From assembly GCA_025716815.1 (NCBI GenBank), contig JAIXMN010000021.1, positions 558,001 through 622,000 of the forward strand: DNA of 64,000 nucleotides, given 5' to 3'. The notes beneath the pieces are model-generated. The model searched no databases, had not been told where the DNA came from, and worked only from the letters and a program-made list of their open reading frames with translations. This DNA is from Dichotomocladium elegans (Eukaryota; Mucoromycota; Mucoromycetes; Mucorales; Lichtheimiaceae). Within the stretch, counting starts at the first letter, position 1; the number at the start of each line of letters is the position of its first letter. Positions 1 to 11,384 of this stretch are shown piece by piece. A program made the position numbers and the translations under genes.

Positions 1-691
1 ATGGTAACGGTGACTGTGCCGCAAAAAAAAGAGATGGGCAAGTCTGCATTGGCGGAGTCCCTGATCAAAAACTCGCTATTTTTCTTTGTGGTGGGGATAC
101 CACCCGTCTCAAACCTTCGAGTGGGGTCTATCCTATATTCACACATGCACACAGATTAAAAAGATCCGCATAAGCAACACCTTAGAATAGAGAAATAATT
201 GATATAAAGTCGAAATAATGGGAATCGTCGATGCATGTAGCAATATTTCGATGCCTTGTCAATGGTGGAGAGGCGTACCGAATCCTCTGCGGCTCCCTCT
301 TCTCTTCCCCTGAAAGGTCGATCTGCATGCTACGTCAGCCATTAAATATCTTGGGCTGCGGTGGCTATCTGTTGTTCCTTTACTTCCGCAGCAAAGGAGA
401 TCTGTCGGGTCCCCGAAGTTGCACCCGAGGGTAGATCGCCATTATTCCATTGTCATGACTCCATAGTTCCCCAATAAAACCCCCAACGGGATGATGGGGA
501 AGACAGACTGAGAATGAGTCTAGCCGTCGGCGATCAGAAGAGGAGAGAAGAGGAGGCAGAAACAATGCAAAAATGACGATTTCAAAGTCACAGGCTCTGT
601 GAGGAGAGGAGACCAAAGGCCTCAAGGAAAAAAAAAAAAAAAAACGAGTAAAATTTTAACTGCGTGTTTATCGTCTTGAAGGGTCCACACT
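1..691. other. left-edge non-coding stretch upstream of eIF3h
   Basis: I see no convincing gene here. A 52-codon open frame begins at base 1 on the plus strand and stops near 159; it could be the tail of a gene cut by the window edge, but no family is recognisable. The last part holds purine-rich sequence and a run of A at about 629-643, just upstream of the eIF3h start, and is probably its promoter and 5' leader. Confidence 0.5.
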
Positions 692-2046
692 ATGTCCGAA
701 TTGCCTTCTTCAGAACCCATCAAGTCCGTCCAGTTGGACGGTTCCGTAAGTCATCGCCACATCACGAAATGACTTTTAATGGTGCTCAATGCGAATTTTG
801 TTCCTTGTTTTTTGCGTGTGTCTATCCAGGTTGTGCTTAAAATCATCAAGCATTGTCGTGAGTCATACCCGAGCGATGTCACCGGTCAATTGCTCGGTTT
901 AGATGCAGAGGGCGTTCTTGAAGTTACTAGCTGCTTTCCATTCCCCACCGACACCGACGAGAATGCCAGTGGTGAGTATATACCAAAGGAATAGTGTGGA
1001 TGGCAATGAGGAACCACGAGGAGAACAGGAGAACGATGGGAATGCTCAATGAAGAACGGTATTAGCACAATATCAGCGCGACATGCTGCGATGCCTGCGT
1101 GCGGTGAATGTGGACAACAACACGGTCGGCTGGTATCGATCGGCGCATCTTGGCAATTTTGTGGATCCTAATTTGATCGATACTCAATTCAACTATCAAA
1201 AGTCACTCGGTGCCCATTCCGTTGTCATTGTCCATGACGTCTCCAAGAGCGCTGCCCAAGGAAACCTCAGTTTGCGTGCCTTCCGATTGACAGATGCTTT
1301 CATGAAGCAATACGAGTCCAGCAAATTCACGACTGAGAGGTATAGGATAGCGATCGATAAAGAGTGAGAGTGAGAGAGGATACGCTTACATGTCCGTGAT
1401 CTTCTTTAGCCTCGCCAAGGCCAAGTTGTCGTTCATGAATATCTTTGAGGAATTGCCGATTGAATTGCATAACTCGCATTTGGTGACTCTCATGCTCCAT
1501 AATATTGAGATGCCCAAGCTCGACGCAGCTCGCATCCGGTCCTCTGCCACCTTCAATTCTGCCCAGGCCGAGCTCGAGCAAGCCAAGTCACTCAATCCTA
1601 ACTTTGACGTCTTGGATCTCGAGCTGGATCCGTTCATGCAAAAGAACCTGGAATATCTGTTGGATTGCAGCGATGTGCAGCAGCAAGAGCTCAATAACTA
1701 CCAATACTGGCAGCGCAGTGTTGCCCGTGAGCAGGTCAAGATTCAGACGTGGCTTACGAAGAGAGTAAGTAATCGCGCCCCTCCCCTTTTTTATGCTTTC
1801 TACGGTGGAAGAAACAAGAAACTCATCCAGACCATCTAGCGGCAAGAGAATGCGGTGCGCGCCGAAAAAGGCCAGGCACCATTGCCCGAGGACGAAGTCA
1901 ACACGCTATTCAAGCTTCCTACTGAACCCAGCCGTCTTGATTCGATGATTCTGACTGCTCAGATGCATAACTTCACCAAACAGCTCAATCAATTCGCTGG
2001 TCCCAGTCTTGCTAGACTGTACAGCATCCAGGAGCTGCAAAAGTAG
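692..2046 (+). CDS. EIF3H: eukaryotic translation initiation factor 3 subunit H
   Basis: This is an MPN-domain subunit of the eIF3 complex, which helps recruit the 40S ribosome to mRNA in the cytoplasm. Exons are 692-745, 830-971, 1066-1339, 1410-1764 and 1840-2046, all with GT-AG introns, giving 343 residues, close to the family's usual 350. The MPN core follows the first intron, with the motif VTGQLLGL and then the hallmark RCLRAVNVDNNTVGWY at about residues 73-88. The Zn-binding JAMM residues of active MPN+ enzymes are not seen, as expected for this non-catalytic subunit. The C-terminal half is helical, with LELDPFMQKNLEYLLD. The start is the ATG opening MSELPSSEP, 54 nt before the first donor. 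The neighbour bL36m converges from the other strand. Confidence 0.96.
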
Positions 2047-2392
2047 CTTCGGTGCGCGTCCGTTATTTTTTTACCTCTTCCCATTTATCTTCTTCCACCC
2101 GCTTCTCTTGTAACTATTACAGACCAAACGCTCTAAAAAAAAAAGAAAGAGATAAAGAAAGCATACATATACATTTATATACACATGCCATTTCGAAAAG
2201 GAAACCAAACACCAATATCCACTTGTCGACTTGTGCAAAAGAAGTTGTTCCTTTCTTTAAAAAAAAATATGGGATAACTGTTTTTTCCTTTCTTTTTCCT
2301 CTCTTTGTTCGCCTTGCTCTATGGTACATTGGGGGAATGCGATGCCGGAAGGAAAATTGGGTTCGGGAGACAGAAGCTTCATTGACCGGAAT
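2047..2392. other. convergent 3' intergenic region
   Basis: This stretch lies between the ends of eIF3h (+) and bL36m (-). It is A- and T-tract rich and presumably holds both 3' UTRs. No gene is seen. Confidence 0.6.
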
Positions 2393-2614
2393 TTAACCCT
2401 GGCGCTGCTTGTGCTTCTTGTTCTTGTTGCAGGTAACAAAAAGCTTTCCACGTCGACGAACGGTGGTGCAGCCATCGCAAATCTTTTTGACCGACGAGCG
2501 CACCTTCATGGTTCGCACGAGTTGAAAAGTCGAGGGGATCGCGGTGGCAAATAGAGGCTGCTGATGTCGCACTTGTTGGAAGAGGCTTTTTGAGAACTGC
2601 GTTAGGAATGACAT
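2393..2614 (-). CDS. MRPL36: mitochondrial large-subunit ribosomal protein bL36m
   Basis: A single-exon 73-residue protein whose last 38 residues are a bacterial-type L36 (bL36). [14 protein letters not shown] gives the CxxC half of the zinc ribbon and [10 protein letters not shown] supplies the third Cys and the His. It ends KHKQRQG, as in mitochondrial L36. The 35 or so residues before MKVRSS are basic and amphipathic ([14 protein letters not shown]...), fitting a mitochondrial presequence, so I place the start at the ATG at 2614. The open frame continues upstream to 2749 through low-complexity Gly/Arg and TH-repeat sequence, which looks like leader. Yeast's equivalent is Rtc6. It acts in the mitoribosome large subunit near the peptidyl-transferase side. 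Confidence 0.93.
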   Translation of the reverse strand: MSFLTQFSKSLFQQVRHQQPLFATAIPSTFQLVRTMKVRSSVKKICDGCTTVRRRGKLFVTCNKNKKHKQRQG

Positions 2615-3160
2615 GCTGAATGTGTGTGTGTGTGTGTATATTATTGTTTCCACGTCCACTCTTCTTCCTCCCCCGTCCCCCCGACTCCCTCGTCTGAAAT
2701 ACAGGCGGAGAGGAGCGTGCGGCGGGCGGGAATAGAAATTATAAGCCACCTTTCATGAAAAATTGTACAACTCCAACTCCGAAGAGCAGTAGGAGTAATC
2801 CTGGTCGGATAAGAACGGACAGCAGTGAAAGAACAGGAATGAGAAAAAGGAGAAGAATGAGCTCAGAACGGGCGGAGAGAAGGAGGAGGAGGAGGAGGAG
2901 AAAAATGCTCATATGCCTGGCTCTTCCATAAAAGAGTTAATCACAACAGAAGCGAGGGTGGTTATGGAGTGAATGAAGGAAACCGCACGCTGTTAGAGCC
3001 AAGATCCTGCGACCTACCCCGGTTTTACGGTGAATTATTGGCATGTGCCTAGCTAAACATAAACGAAATTCCATGCTTCTACTTTATTTTCAAAAGTATT
3101 GTCGTCGGGTCAACTCGTTAGTCAACGACGGCCCAACGGTGGGAGACCTGCGCGGGTGGC
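2615..3160. other. promoter-side intergenic region of bL36m
   Basis: Upstream of bL36m. It contains a short (TG)n tract near 2620-2637 and a GGA-rich purine tract at about 2873-2902. No gene is seen; bases from about 3160 on are transposon-derived. Confidence 0.5.
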
Positions 3161-4020
3161 CTCCCCCCCAAACCATGGTCCCATCCAAAACCCATATCCT
3201 CCTTCTCGTGGCATTTGAGTTGGGCTAACATCGTTATCTACAGAGGTCTCGAAATATTAGAAGATTGCAGAATGGGGCAAGTCAATATGATAGGCATGTA
3301 CATACCATTCAAAGCACACGAGAGAAGAAGGATAGGCTTGGTGAAGAAAATCACCTGCCTGCAATGACTTGATGAAAACATGCGGAGCTCTGGTTGATGC
3401 ATCGCCACCTCCCTTTAATGCATACTGTATTGCTATCTTACTGTTCACACCAACCAAAGCATACGCATTCCAATTTTTTTGATCTGTCAATTGAAAAGAA
3501 ACCAGACAGACCGATTCTTTATTTATTCGCGCATATATATCTTTGTAATTGATTGACTTGATGAAGACAACCGGAGCCCCGATAGATCTATCAAGTCCTT
3601 TACTGCATTACTGCTGCATTCTATCCATTCGCGCCAAACCGGCTTCTTTATGTGATAACCTAGACGGAACAGATGGGGATCACGTTGGAGCAGTCCTTTG
3701 TTCATTTGCATGTGATTGTATGATTTGAAGAAAGCAAGCGAATCCAAAATTATCTTTTGTCGGTGTATATACACTGTGTAGCCGCGCTAAAGGTCTGCTT
3801 CTTTCATCTGAATCCTTTCGCTTGGGGATATGCGTAGCAACAAGGTCAAGCTTTCCCCTGCAACATATACTATGCAGATATTCTGTGTGATAATAAACGA
3901 GTTGAAGTGCGTACGTTTCCTTATCAACGACATGGCCTTGCCCATCTCCTTAAAAACATAGATTGCTCATTTCAGACATAAAGATGGATTTGCCAAGTGC
4001 TGTATATTGTAAACATATTC
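3160..4020 (-). mobile_element. Tc1/mariner-like transposon relic, copy 1
   Basis: Two blocks match other copies in this window. About 3165-3285 matches about 12530-12650, sharing AACATCGTTATCTACAGAGG and then GATTGCAGAATGGGGCAAG. About 3764-4010 matches about 12945-13195 and 30470-30725, sharing ATCCTTTCGCT and GCTCATTTCAGA. In copy 2 these blocks encode the two ends of a transposase on the minus strand, so this copy is read on the minus strand too. The middle (about 3290-3760) is unrelated to the other copies and may be an insertion. No open transposase frame survives. The end points are approximate because no terminal repeats were identified. Confidence 0.7.
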
Positions 4021-4067
4021 ACAAGTAGAAAGTAAAAGAGACAAGGGCTTATGGATATACGGTCAAC

Positions 4068-5741
4068 TCAGTCCAGCGAAGATAAACGCAGTTCCTCTAG
4101 CGGGATAGGAGAAAAGTTACGGACATCGATGCCTCTGAAGAGTAATTCTTCGTGACAGTGCGGTGGCGCCAATTTGTGTATCAGATCGGGCCGGATCGAC
4201 AATTCTAAGTGATAAAAGTCAGCTGAGAATGTTCGTTTCACACAAATCACCTCTCTTTGTAAACCTTCTGGCGTAAAATCAAAAAGACGAGGAAGATCTC
4301 GTCCTGTGGATAGCTTAGTGTCTGGATTCCGTAGCTCATCAAAGAACGGATGCACGAGTGCCTCGCTTGCCGTCAGACGCGCTTGGGGATCATATTGAAG
4401 AAGACGGGAAATCAAGTCGATTGCTTCGGGCTGCACTCTTGATCGAAACACCTTCGACGACGCGTGAGTCGTGGTTGGTGAGCAGAAAGAAAAAGAAGAA
4501 TAACAAAGCTCCCGCCGCCCTTTACCTTTGAAAACGGATGTGGTTTGATCTGAGGGAACTTGTGGTCGACATACTGTGGATTCATCTTGGTGATCTCTTC
4601 CTTTGAAGGCGTGCCGAGGATTTTGATGATTTCGACGAGCTGATCAATGCCGCTCTCGCCAGGGAAAAGAGGCTGGCCTAAAAGAAACTCACCCATCACA
4701 CAGCCCGCAGACCATATGTCGATGCTTGTTGTATAGCTCGTTGCACCAAAGATAAGCTCCGGCGCACGATAATAGCGTGAGCAAATATACGAAACGTTCG
4801 GTTCTCCAGCCACGAGAATCTTTGCACTACCATCATTGTATAAGTAAAGCCAAAATCTACCTTTTTCCACGCCCAACCAAATGAATGACACAATACCTTC
4901 CAAAATCGCATAACTTCAAAACGCCTGTGACAGGACTCACCAGAAGATTCTGGGGTTTAATGTCCCGGTGACAGATACCAAGAGTGTGAGAGTACGCAAG
5001 CGCGCGAAAGAGCTGATACATGTACAGTTTGACCAGTAGCATCGGAATGGGTTGCTTAATCTTTGCATAGTGACGTGACACTCGGTAGACAGTCTCGGGG
5101 ACGTACTCCATTACAAGATTCAGGTAGACTTCGTCCTTCTTTGAAAACGGTTTCGGGAATCGCATTTTGAGAAACCAATCACCAAGGAAAAAAAAAAAAA
5201 AAGAATGAGCCCGCGCGCATGCATGTATGCAGAAATACATATCCACCTCCATAGCAACCCCTTTTTTCCCGCTTCGTGCAAACCAATGTTACCTTGGTAT
5301 CGCCTTGTGTATAAAAATAGGCTCGCAGGGCGCATATATTGGGATGATTCATCACTTTCATGATCTGCAGCTCTCGGTTCTATGCATTCCACATCCCCAC
5401 CCCCGAGTCCATCAGTCTTTGTGTTGTTCTTTTCCTTTCTTCCCGAACCTTAAATCGCTTGTCCTGCAAGACTTTCTTAATCGCTGCATCTTCACCGTTA
5501 TGTAATAGCTTTGCCTGGTACACCACGCCAAACGATCCATTGCCAATCACTTTATGATTGGTATACTCCAATTGGATATCTTGGCCCGTACGGCCGTCTT
5601 TTGCTGCAACGCGGATTGTCCTCGATGCCTCAGCCGCATCGGCTTACAAAAATGGGCGCGCGCGTCAGGACTTTTGGATACGAGCGATATGGTATTCTTT
5701 TTACCTGAGAATCTAAACTGATTGAAACTAGTGGTTGACAT
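4068..5741 (-). CDS. GSK3: glycogen synthase kinase 3 (shaggy-type Ser/Thr kinase)
   Basis: A cytosolic/nuclear CMGC kinase. Exons on the minus strand, in order, are 5741-5705, 5642-5449, 5379-5293, 5138-4897, 4826-4526, 4451-4265 and 4204-4068, giving 394 residues. Visible features are the glycine loop [12 protein letters not shown], the ATP lysine in [18 protein letters not shown], the catalytic loop [16 protein letters not shown], and the activation-loop tyrosine in [35 protein letters not shown] closes the kinase lobe. The priming-phosphate pocket Arg/Lys context typical of GSK-3 is kept. Several donors are weak (GTTCGG, GTTTAC). The last intron is 60 nt and free of stops, so its retention would add 20 residues in frame. 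The N-terminus is short. Confidence 0.96.
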
Positions 5742-6309
5742 TCACGCAGGTATGAGATGGCTCGAGAAAAAAGAAAGACAGTGGTGTTGAAAGAGAAAGC
5801 ACTGAAAGGAGGAGGTGGGATTTGTTCACGAAGGTCTCTCTGACAGGTAGGTCAGTCTGGTTTGTACAAAAAAAATGTGGGGCTATGACAGGTCAAGGCA
5901 AACGTCAGCAAAAGAAGGCGCGTGCTGGTCAGACTAAGAGCGAGAGGACGAGTGGTGTGAATGAATCGAGGTTTTCCGTTGCAGAAGGGAACGATCAGGT
6001 GTGAAATGGCGGGCAAATTAGGGAAAGAGTTAAAGAAAAGTAGAGGTTATCCCGGGGGTGGGGGTTGGGGTGGAACGGTGGAGAGAGGAGAGAGAAAGGT
6101 TGGCTAGTCCGGGCTGTAATGAAACCAGTCGAACAGAACATGACGGAACTTGAATTTCCCTCTTTCTGTGAGCTCCACCAAAAATGAGGCTCAGAGCCAC
6201 CAATAAAGTGGCTCACTTAAACCCAGCTCGACGATAAAGAACGAGAAGGATCATCGGCAATAAAAGATAACCCCATCCGCAAATATTTACTTTCAAGCCC
6301 TTCTTATCT
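5742..6309. other. GSK-3 promoter and 3' flank of the aminopeptidase gene
   Basis: Between two minus-strand genes. It is purine-rich on the plus strand (hence CT-rich on the coding strand), as in other promoters of this window, with a G-rich patch at about 6050-6080. No gene is seen. Confidence 0.5.
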
Positions 6310-8552
6310 CTAATCGACAACTACTTGTTGATCCACAGAGGGGAAAAGTTCGAAGAAGGCCTAGAATCATATTCTAAGCTCGAGCTCATCCCAAGATGTA
6401 CCATTTTATCCTGCGTCTTACCTCCAGGAGTCTAATACCGTTCGCGACATCATCTACACCCCCAATCTCGCGGATCGAATGCATACTCAACTGTGGATTC
6501 CCAACATCTTTATGGGAGAAAAAGAAGTCAGCCTTTTTCCTTTGAATTCGCTTGTGTGTATGAATACCAATTGTCCGAAGACCCAGTTTGGCGCTTAACA
6601 TGGGGCCAATAGTACTGCCACACGAGGAATCATTCCGTACCACAAATTCCTAGTGATCATTTTTAACAATGATGCTTGAATGACAGTTGCGCCACTCGCC
6701 AGTCATTTCTTTGTAAATACCTGAATGGGAACGTTACGTCGCCGTGCGATCTCTCGAAGAATAAGACTCGTAGGGGCTGTGGTTGCATACCGCTAAAGGC
6801 TTGATTGGAGACAGACCTTTACTTGTCCGTTCATGTACTTTGTACATACCTGGTTCGCATTTATCTTGATCACGGTGCCCTTGTGCATCGCAGGCTGATG
6901 ATTCTCTTCATATTTTTCACTACGGAACATGTTCAGTTCTCACATACACAAACACATGATCAAAAAGAAAACAAAAGCTTTGTTCACTTGCACATAGTTC
7001 GGATGGACTGCGTGGGCCATATCTGCACTGACAAGAAAACTGCAGCGCATGGCTTGCTCAAATATCGATTTGGCTTGAGGTCCTTCCTTTCCGTCTAGAT
7101 TTGCGGCCACAAGGCGTTCGAGTGTCGCAGGAAGCAGGTTGGAATTTGCACCATGGGCGGTTGTGCTGCCCACTTCTTCATTATCAAACAACGAGATCAC
7201 CCGGATGTTGGGGTCGTCTACCGCTTGGTCAGCTGTATTGATCATGGCCTAATTGGTTGGATAATTAAACATGGTACGCATTCAGAGAAGCATTTTCACA
7301 CATCTATATACCATGAGCGAGCAATAGGACATGCCAAGGTTATCGAGTCTGGCTGAAAAGATAAACTCGTCGTACACGCCACCAATGGTAGCAGGTTGAG
7401 TGTCGTACAGACATAGTTCAAAGTCGTGGATCTTGTCGACTTTTTATTCCAACCAAGTTCAGTATCAATTCCCCTTTTTAACCCGGGATGGTTCTCACCT
7501 TCGACCTGCAATTCTTCAGATAGTGTATCTAAAAGAGCACGGTGGTGCTTACGCTCTTGTTCTGATGTACCTTCGAATGCTCTACGATGCCCTCCCAATC
7601 CTTCACTGTAAGTTCGATTTGGTCTCTCCTTTTTCACTCCCCCCGCGCTCCTCACGTTTTGACGGCTGTTGCAAGTATAGGGACAAATTGGGTTTCCTTG
7701 TTAAATTTGAATGCCTCGTTCGCCGACCCATCGAGATGGATGGCTAGTGTCGGTATACGTAGCAGAGGTCTATCTCGCAAGTACACATCCATAAACGCAA
7801 ACATGCCCCCCCACCGATTCATCGTTAACTGCAGCATTTAATACAAACGCTGGGTTACTGCTTACTTGTGGATCCGGGTGAGCGTATGCTGAAAGGTCCC
7901 ATCTTCATGCTCCACCATCACACGTCCTGCCACGCTCAGATCGCGATCGAACCATGTATGCCAGATACCTCCACCGTACAGCTGCACGCCCAACTCAAGA
8001 TATCCTGCCTTACTTTTCTTTGATATCGGCTTCACCTAGGTGAAATGGCAAGAAAAATAAGAAGTCGTTACATTGAGATACGAGCTTTGTTTTTTTCTAA
8101 TCTACCTTAAGACACGGAGAGTCAGTATGTGCACCGACAATAGAGAATCCTTGTCCGGGCTTGTACGCACCGCCGACCACAAAAGCGACGATAGATGACC
8201 CGTTGCGCGTAAAGTAATACTTCCCTTTGCGTTTGAGTGACCACGCCGCCTTTTCGCTAAGCCGTTGAAAACCAGCATTCTCGAGCCGCACAGCGGCTTC
8301 ATGCACGGCATGGAAAGGTGATGGGGAGGAGTTAACAAAATCAATGAAGTCGATTGCCTCAGCAGGAGGGGCTGCAGCGGTAGCGGACGCCGGGTACGCC
8401 ATGTTCTGCTTTTTTAATTGACTTGCAGCCGTTGTGATAAGGGTACTTTCGCTTTTTATGGAACACTGGCGTCGATGAAGGGAATGGCGCGATAAGGTAT
8501 TACGAAGGCGACTCCACATTGGCAAACAACCTGTCATGTGAGAAAGCGGCAA
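6310..8552 (-). CDS. DNPEP: aspartyl aminopeptidase (M18 metallopeptidase)
   Basis: It removes N-terminal Asp/Glu from peptides, using two zinc ions. Exons in order: 8552(or 8402)-8106, 8035-7866, 7769-7656, 7605-7499, 7439-7312, 7248-6992, 6919-6850, 6792-6721, 6649-6568, 6507-6422 and 6360-6310. Metal and catalytic motifs are all present: [45 protein letters not shown] and the final MHSIRE histidine. The conserved body starts at the ATG at 8402. A further in-frame ATG at 8552 adds 50 residues rich in Arg, Ser, Leu and Thr with one acidic residue, resembling a mitochondrial presequence. The intron between 6992 and 6919 uses a GC donor (GCAAGT). The next gene upstream stops only 88 nt before the 8552 ATG. 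Confidence 0.94.
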
Positions 8553-8640
8553 AAAAAAGAGGGGGTGGGTAGAGAAAGGGAAAAAATAAAATAAAAAGCT
8601 ACTCCCGTAAAGAGCAACAAACGAAAAACTTTATTTCTTA

Positions 8641-11338
8641 TCACGTAACTTGCGATGTGTTCGTATTGCTGTTGAGTGTTTCAACAACCTGCACTGCTTG
8701 TTGCAGCTCCTCCTCCGTGATGGATAGGCCATCAAGAGTCGTGAGGTTCGGACGGCATTTCAGGACAACTGCTCTGTATATCAACCGCCGCTCATTCCAG
8801 TGGATCGGTAGCTTTTCTACAAATTTTGTGTCCCGCGTCATCCACGTCGTGTCATGCTCGTTGGCAAGGTAACACGTGAGGTCACTTGATGCCTTGGATG
8901 CAGGGTTTTCCATGGTCTTCACCTGCGGATATAGCTTGGAAGTGATCGGGTTCTGCCGCAGGTCCAGAAAATGGAGTCGACTTAGTGACTTGATCGCGTC
9001 TATCATCTCAGTCAGACTGTCAATCCGATTGTCAATCAACACAAGCTTGCGCAAGTGCCGTAGTTTTCGGACGGGTCGAACATCCTTTAGATAGTTGTGG
9101 CTCAGGTAAAGAACGCCCAGATTCGGAACCTGCCGTGCAAACTCCTGCGGTAACTCCTCAAGTTGGACAGCACAAATTTCGAGATACTCAAGGGTAAAGA
9201 AGTCAACCATGTCATTCAAATGTTTTAACGAGTTGCCTATCGTTGAATTTGTTTATGTCTTGAAGAAATTGGAGTTTGGGGTGGGCCGTGCATGTGCGTG
9301 CGGGCTTTCTCGCTTACCAGACAAATAGAGTTTGCGTGCGCCACGGAGATACTTAAGATTAAGCTCACTAAGAGTGATATTGTCTAAGCCCCATAGTGAT
9401 CATATGGATACACATATCCCACTCGCGCGCACAAACTACTCACATGCGCTGACCTCCCTGATCGCGTAAGGAAAAGCTGGCCATCCGCGGTATACAAGAG
9501 AGGCCGATTATCCGCGTAATTTGATTGTCATCCATGTACAGTGTCCTCAAATCGGGGAAACTACTGCCGTCAAAAGCTTTGAGTCTATTGTAACTTATCC
9601 TCAAAACCTTCAGTCGTCCCAAGGGCTCTACGAGCTGTATCCATTTAATATCATTGTGATCTAGGTTATTCTTGCATTTATAAGTTGAGCTTCTTCGACC
9701 GGTGACTTTCACTCTTATTTACCAAGTAACAATGTCCGCAGATTCACAAGATTTTCAAGGTTTTCTAAACATTCAACTCGGTTATAAGAGACATCCAATG
9801 TCTCCAAGGAGTTCCTTTGCAGAAAGAGTGAATCCATCAGCACTTGGCATCTTGCTTTATTTACTTACATTGTTGCATATTGAAATCCTAGCTCCTTTAT
9901 GGAATTACCCCGCAAATTGAGATGAATGAGGCCTCGCATGTTTCGAAACGGTCTGCAGGAAGTGATCTTGTTCGATTCAGCATGTATATGTCGTAAATTG
10001 GCTAAGTGAGATATTCCTGCGAAAAAAAAAAAAAAAACTATGAACCTACTTTGTTTCATGATCAGTAGATGTTAATCATATCTCTATTACCTTTGAAATC
10101 TGAGACGGCGTTATTGCATATATCCAAATACTGCAAGTTATTTAAATGTCGGAATGCATCGGTATTCATAAGTCTGTGGTGGGGACGTAGCCGGTGTGCG
10201 TGTGGCTTTTGTTTAGCAAGCACAACATGCTGATTTGCATACGCCTAGCAATAACTGAGAACAAAACATACTTGTTTGACTTTACTTTAAGCGATTGCAA
10301 AGAAGTGGGGAGTCGTGCAATGTCCGAGAGCGAGTTATTTGAAATGTCCAAAGCCTCGAGCCGAGGTAGAACATCTTCCAAGTCCAGTATGGCAGTGAGT
10401 TTCTGGTACGTTAGGTCGAGTGCGCGCAGGGTATGCCATTGATGATAAGGCCCAAATTGAGAAATGCGCCTGTAGATCAACTGCACGCCTTCATGATGAT
10501 CTATTCCAGATTCAAACTTGAAATGCTCTTGGAGTCGATCCAGTGCAGTTCTGTCGACGGATGGTTTATTGTTGCTGCTGTTGCTGCTGTTGCTAATGTT
10601 TCCGATATTGGGATGGTCAAAGCGCTGGAGCAGTGTGTCCACAACTCTGTCTTCATGTGTGCTAGTAGTTTCCTCCTCATATTGTTCTTTCTCGATGTCT
10701 GCCGCTGCCGTTAGTGGCGCTGTAAAAATGTTTTTACAGAGATCTGAAAGACCTTGTTTTCCTCGTGTCGAACGGGAAAGTTGACGCTCCTGTTCATGTT
10801 CTTGCTGCTTTTCAAGCAAAGCATCAAATACTGTGTTGGTTGTTTGCTTGTCTGGGACATTTGCAATGGTCAGCAAGTATATACATTGATGGAAAAGAGA
10901 CGTATCAGACAACCTTTACCTTCAGGTACTCCTTTTGTAAGCATTGGAATAGAGGAGCCAGCATGAGCTGATTTCCAGCTTGCAGATTGCTCTGCCTGAG
11001 ATGAAATTTTAGGCATCTGGAACCTGTGTGCGGATGGAGCGGCTATGGGAGCATCATCATCGCTATTAGAAGAAGACGCATGGATGACCATTTCGTAGGA
11101 GCTCTCATTTTGTTCGTCTTTCTCTTGCTTGCAGTTTATATCTGCTGGCTCTTTGTCCTGTATCAGACCATTGTTATGCTCCAAGGTCCTGGCTGCTATT
11201 GTTATCTTTTTCCTTCGGATGGGTTCTTTGTCTTTGACGTCAGAAGCTAGATGCTGGTATAGCTGCTCATCCTGATCACTTGTCCATGATTGATTTTCTT
11301 CTTCTTCTTCTTCTGATAAGTATTGTTCCTGCCCGTGT

Positions 11339-11384
<46 letters not shown>

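Noticed and set aside
2615..2749. Upstream extension of bL36m to the ATG at 2749.
   Set aside because: Gly/Arg and Thr-His repeat sequence unlike a presequence; the ATG at 2614 gives a typical one.
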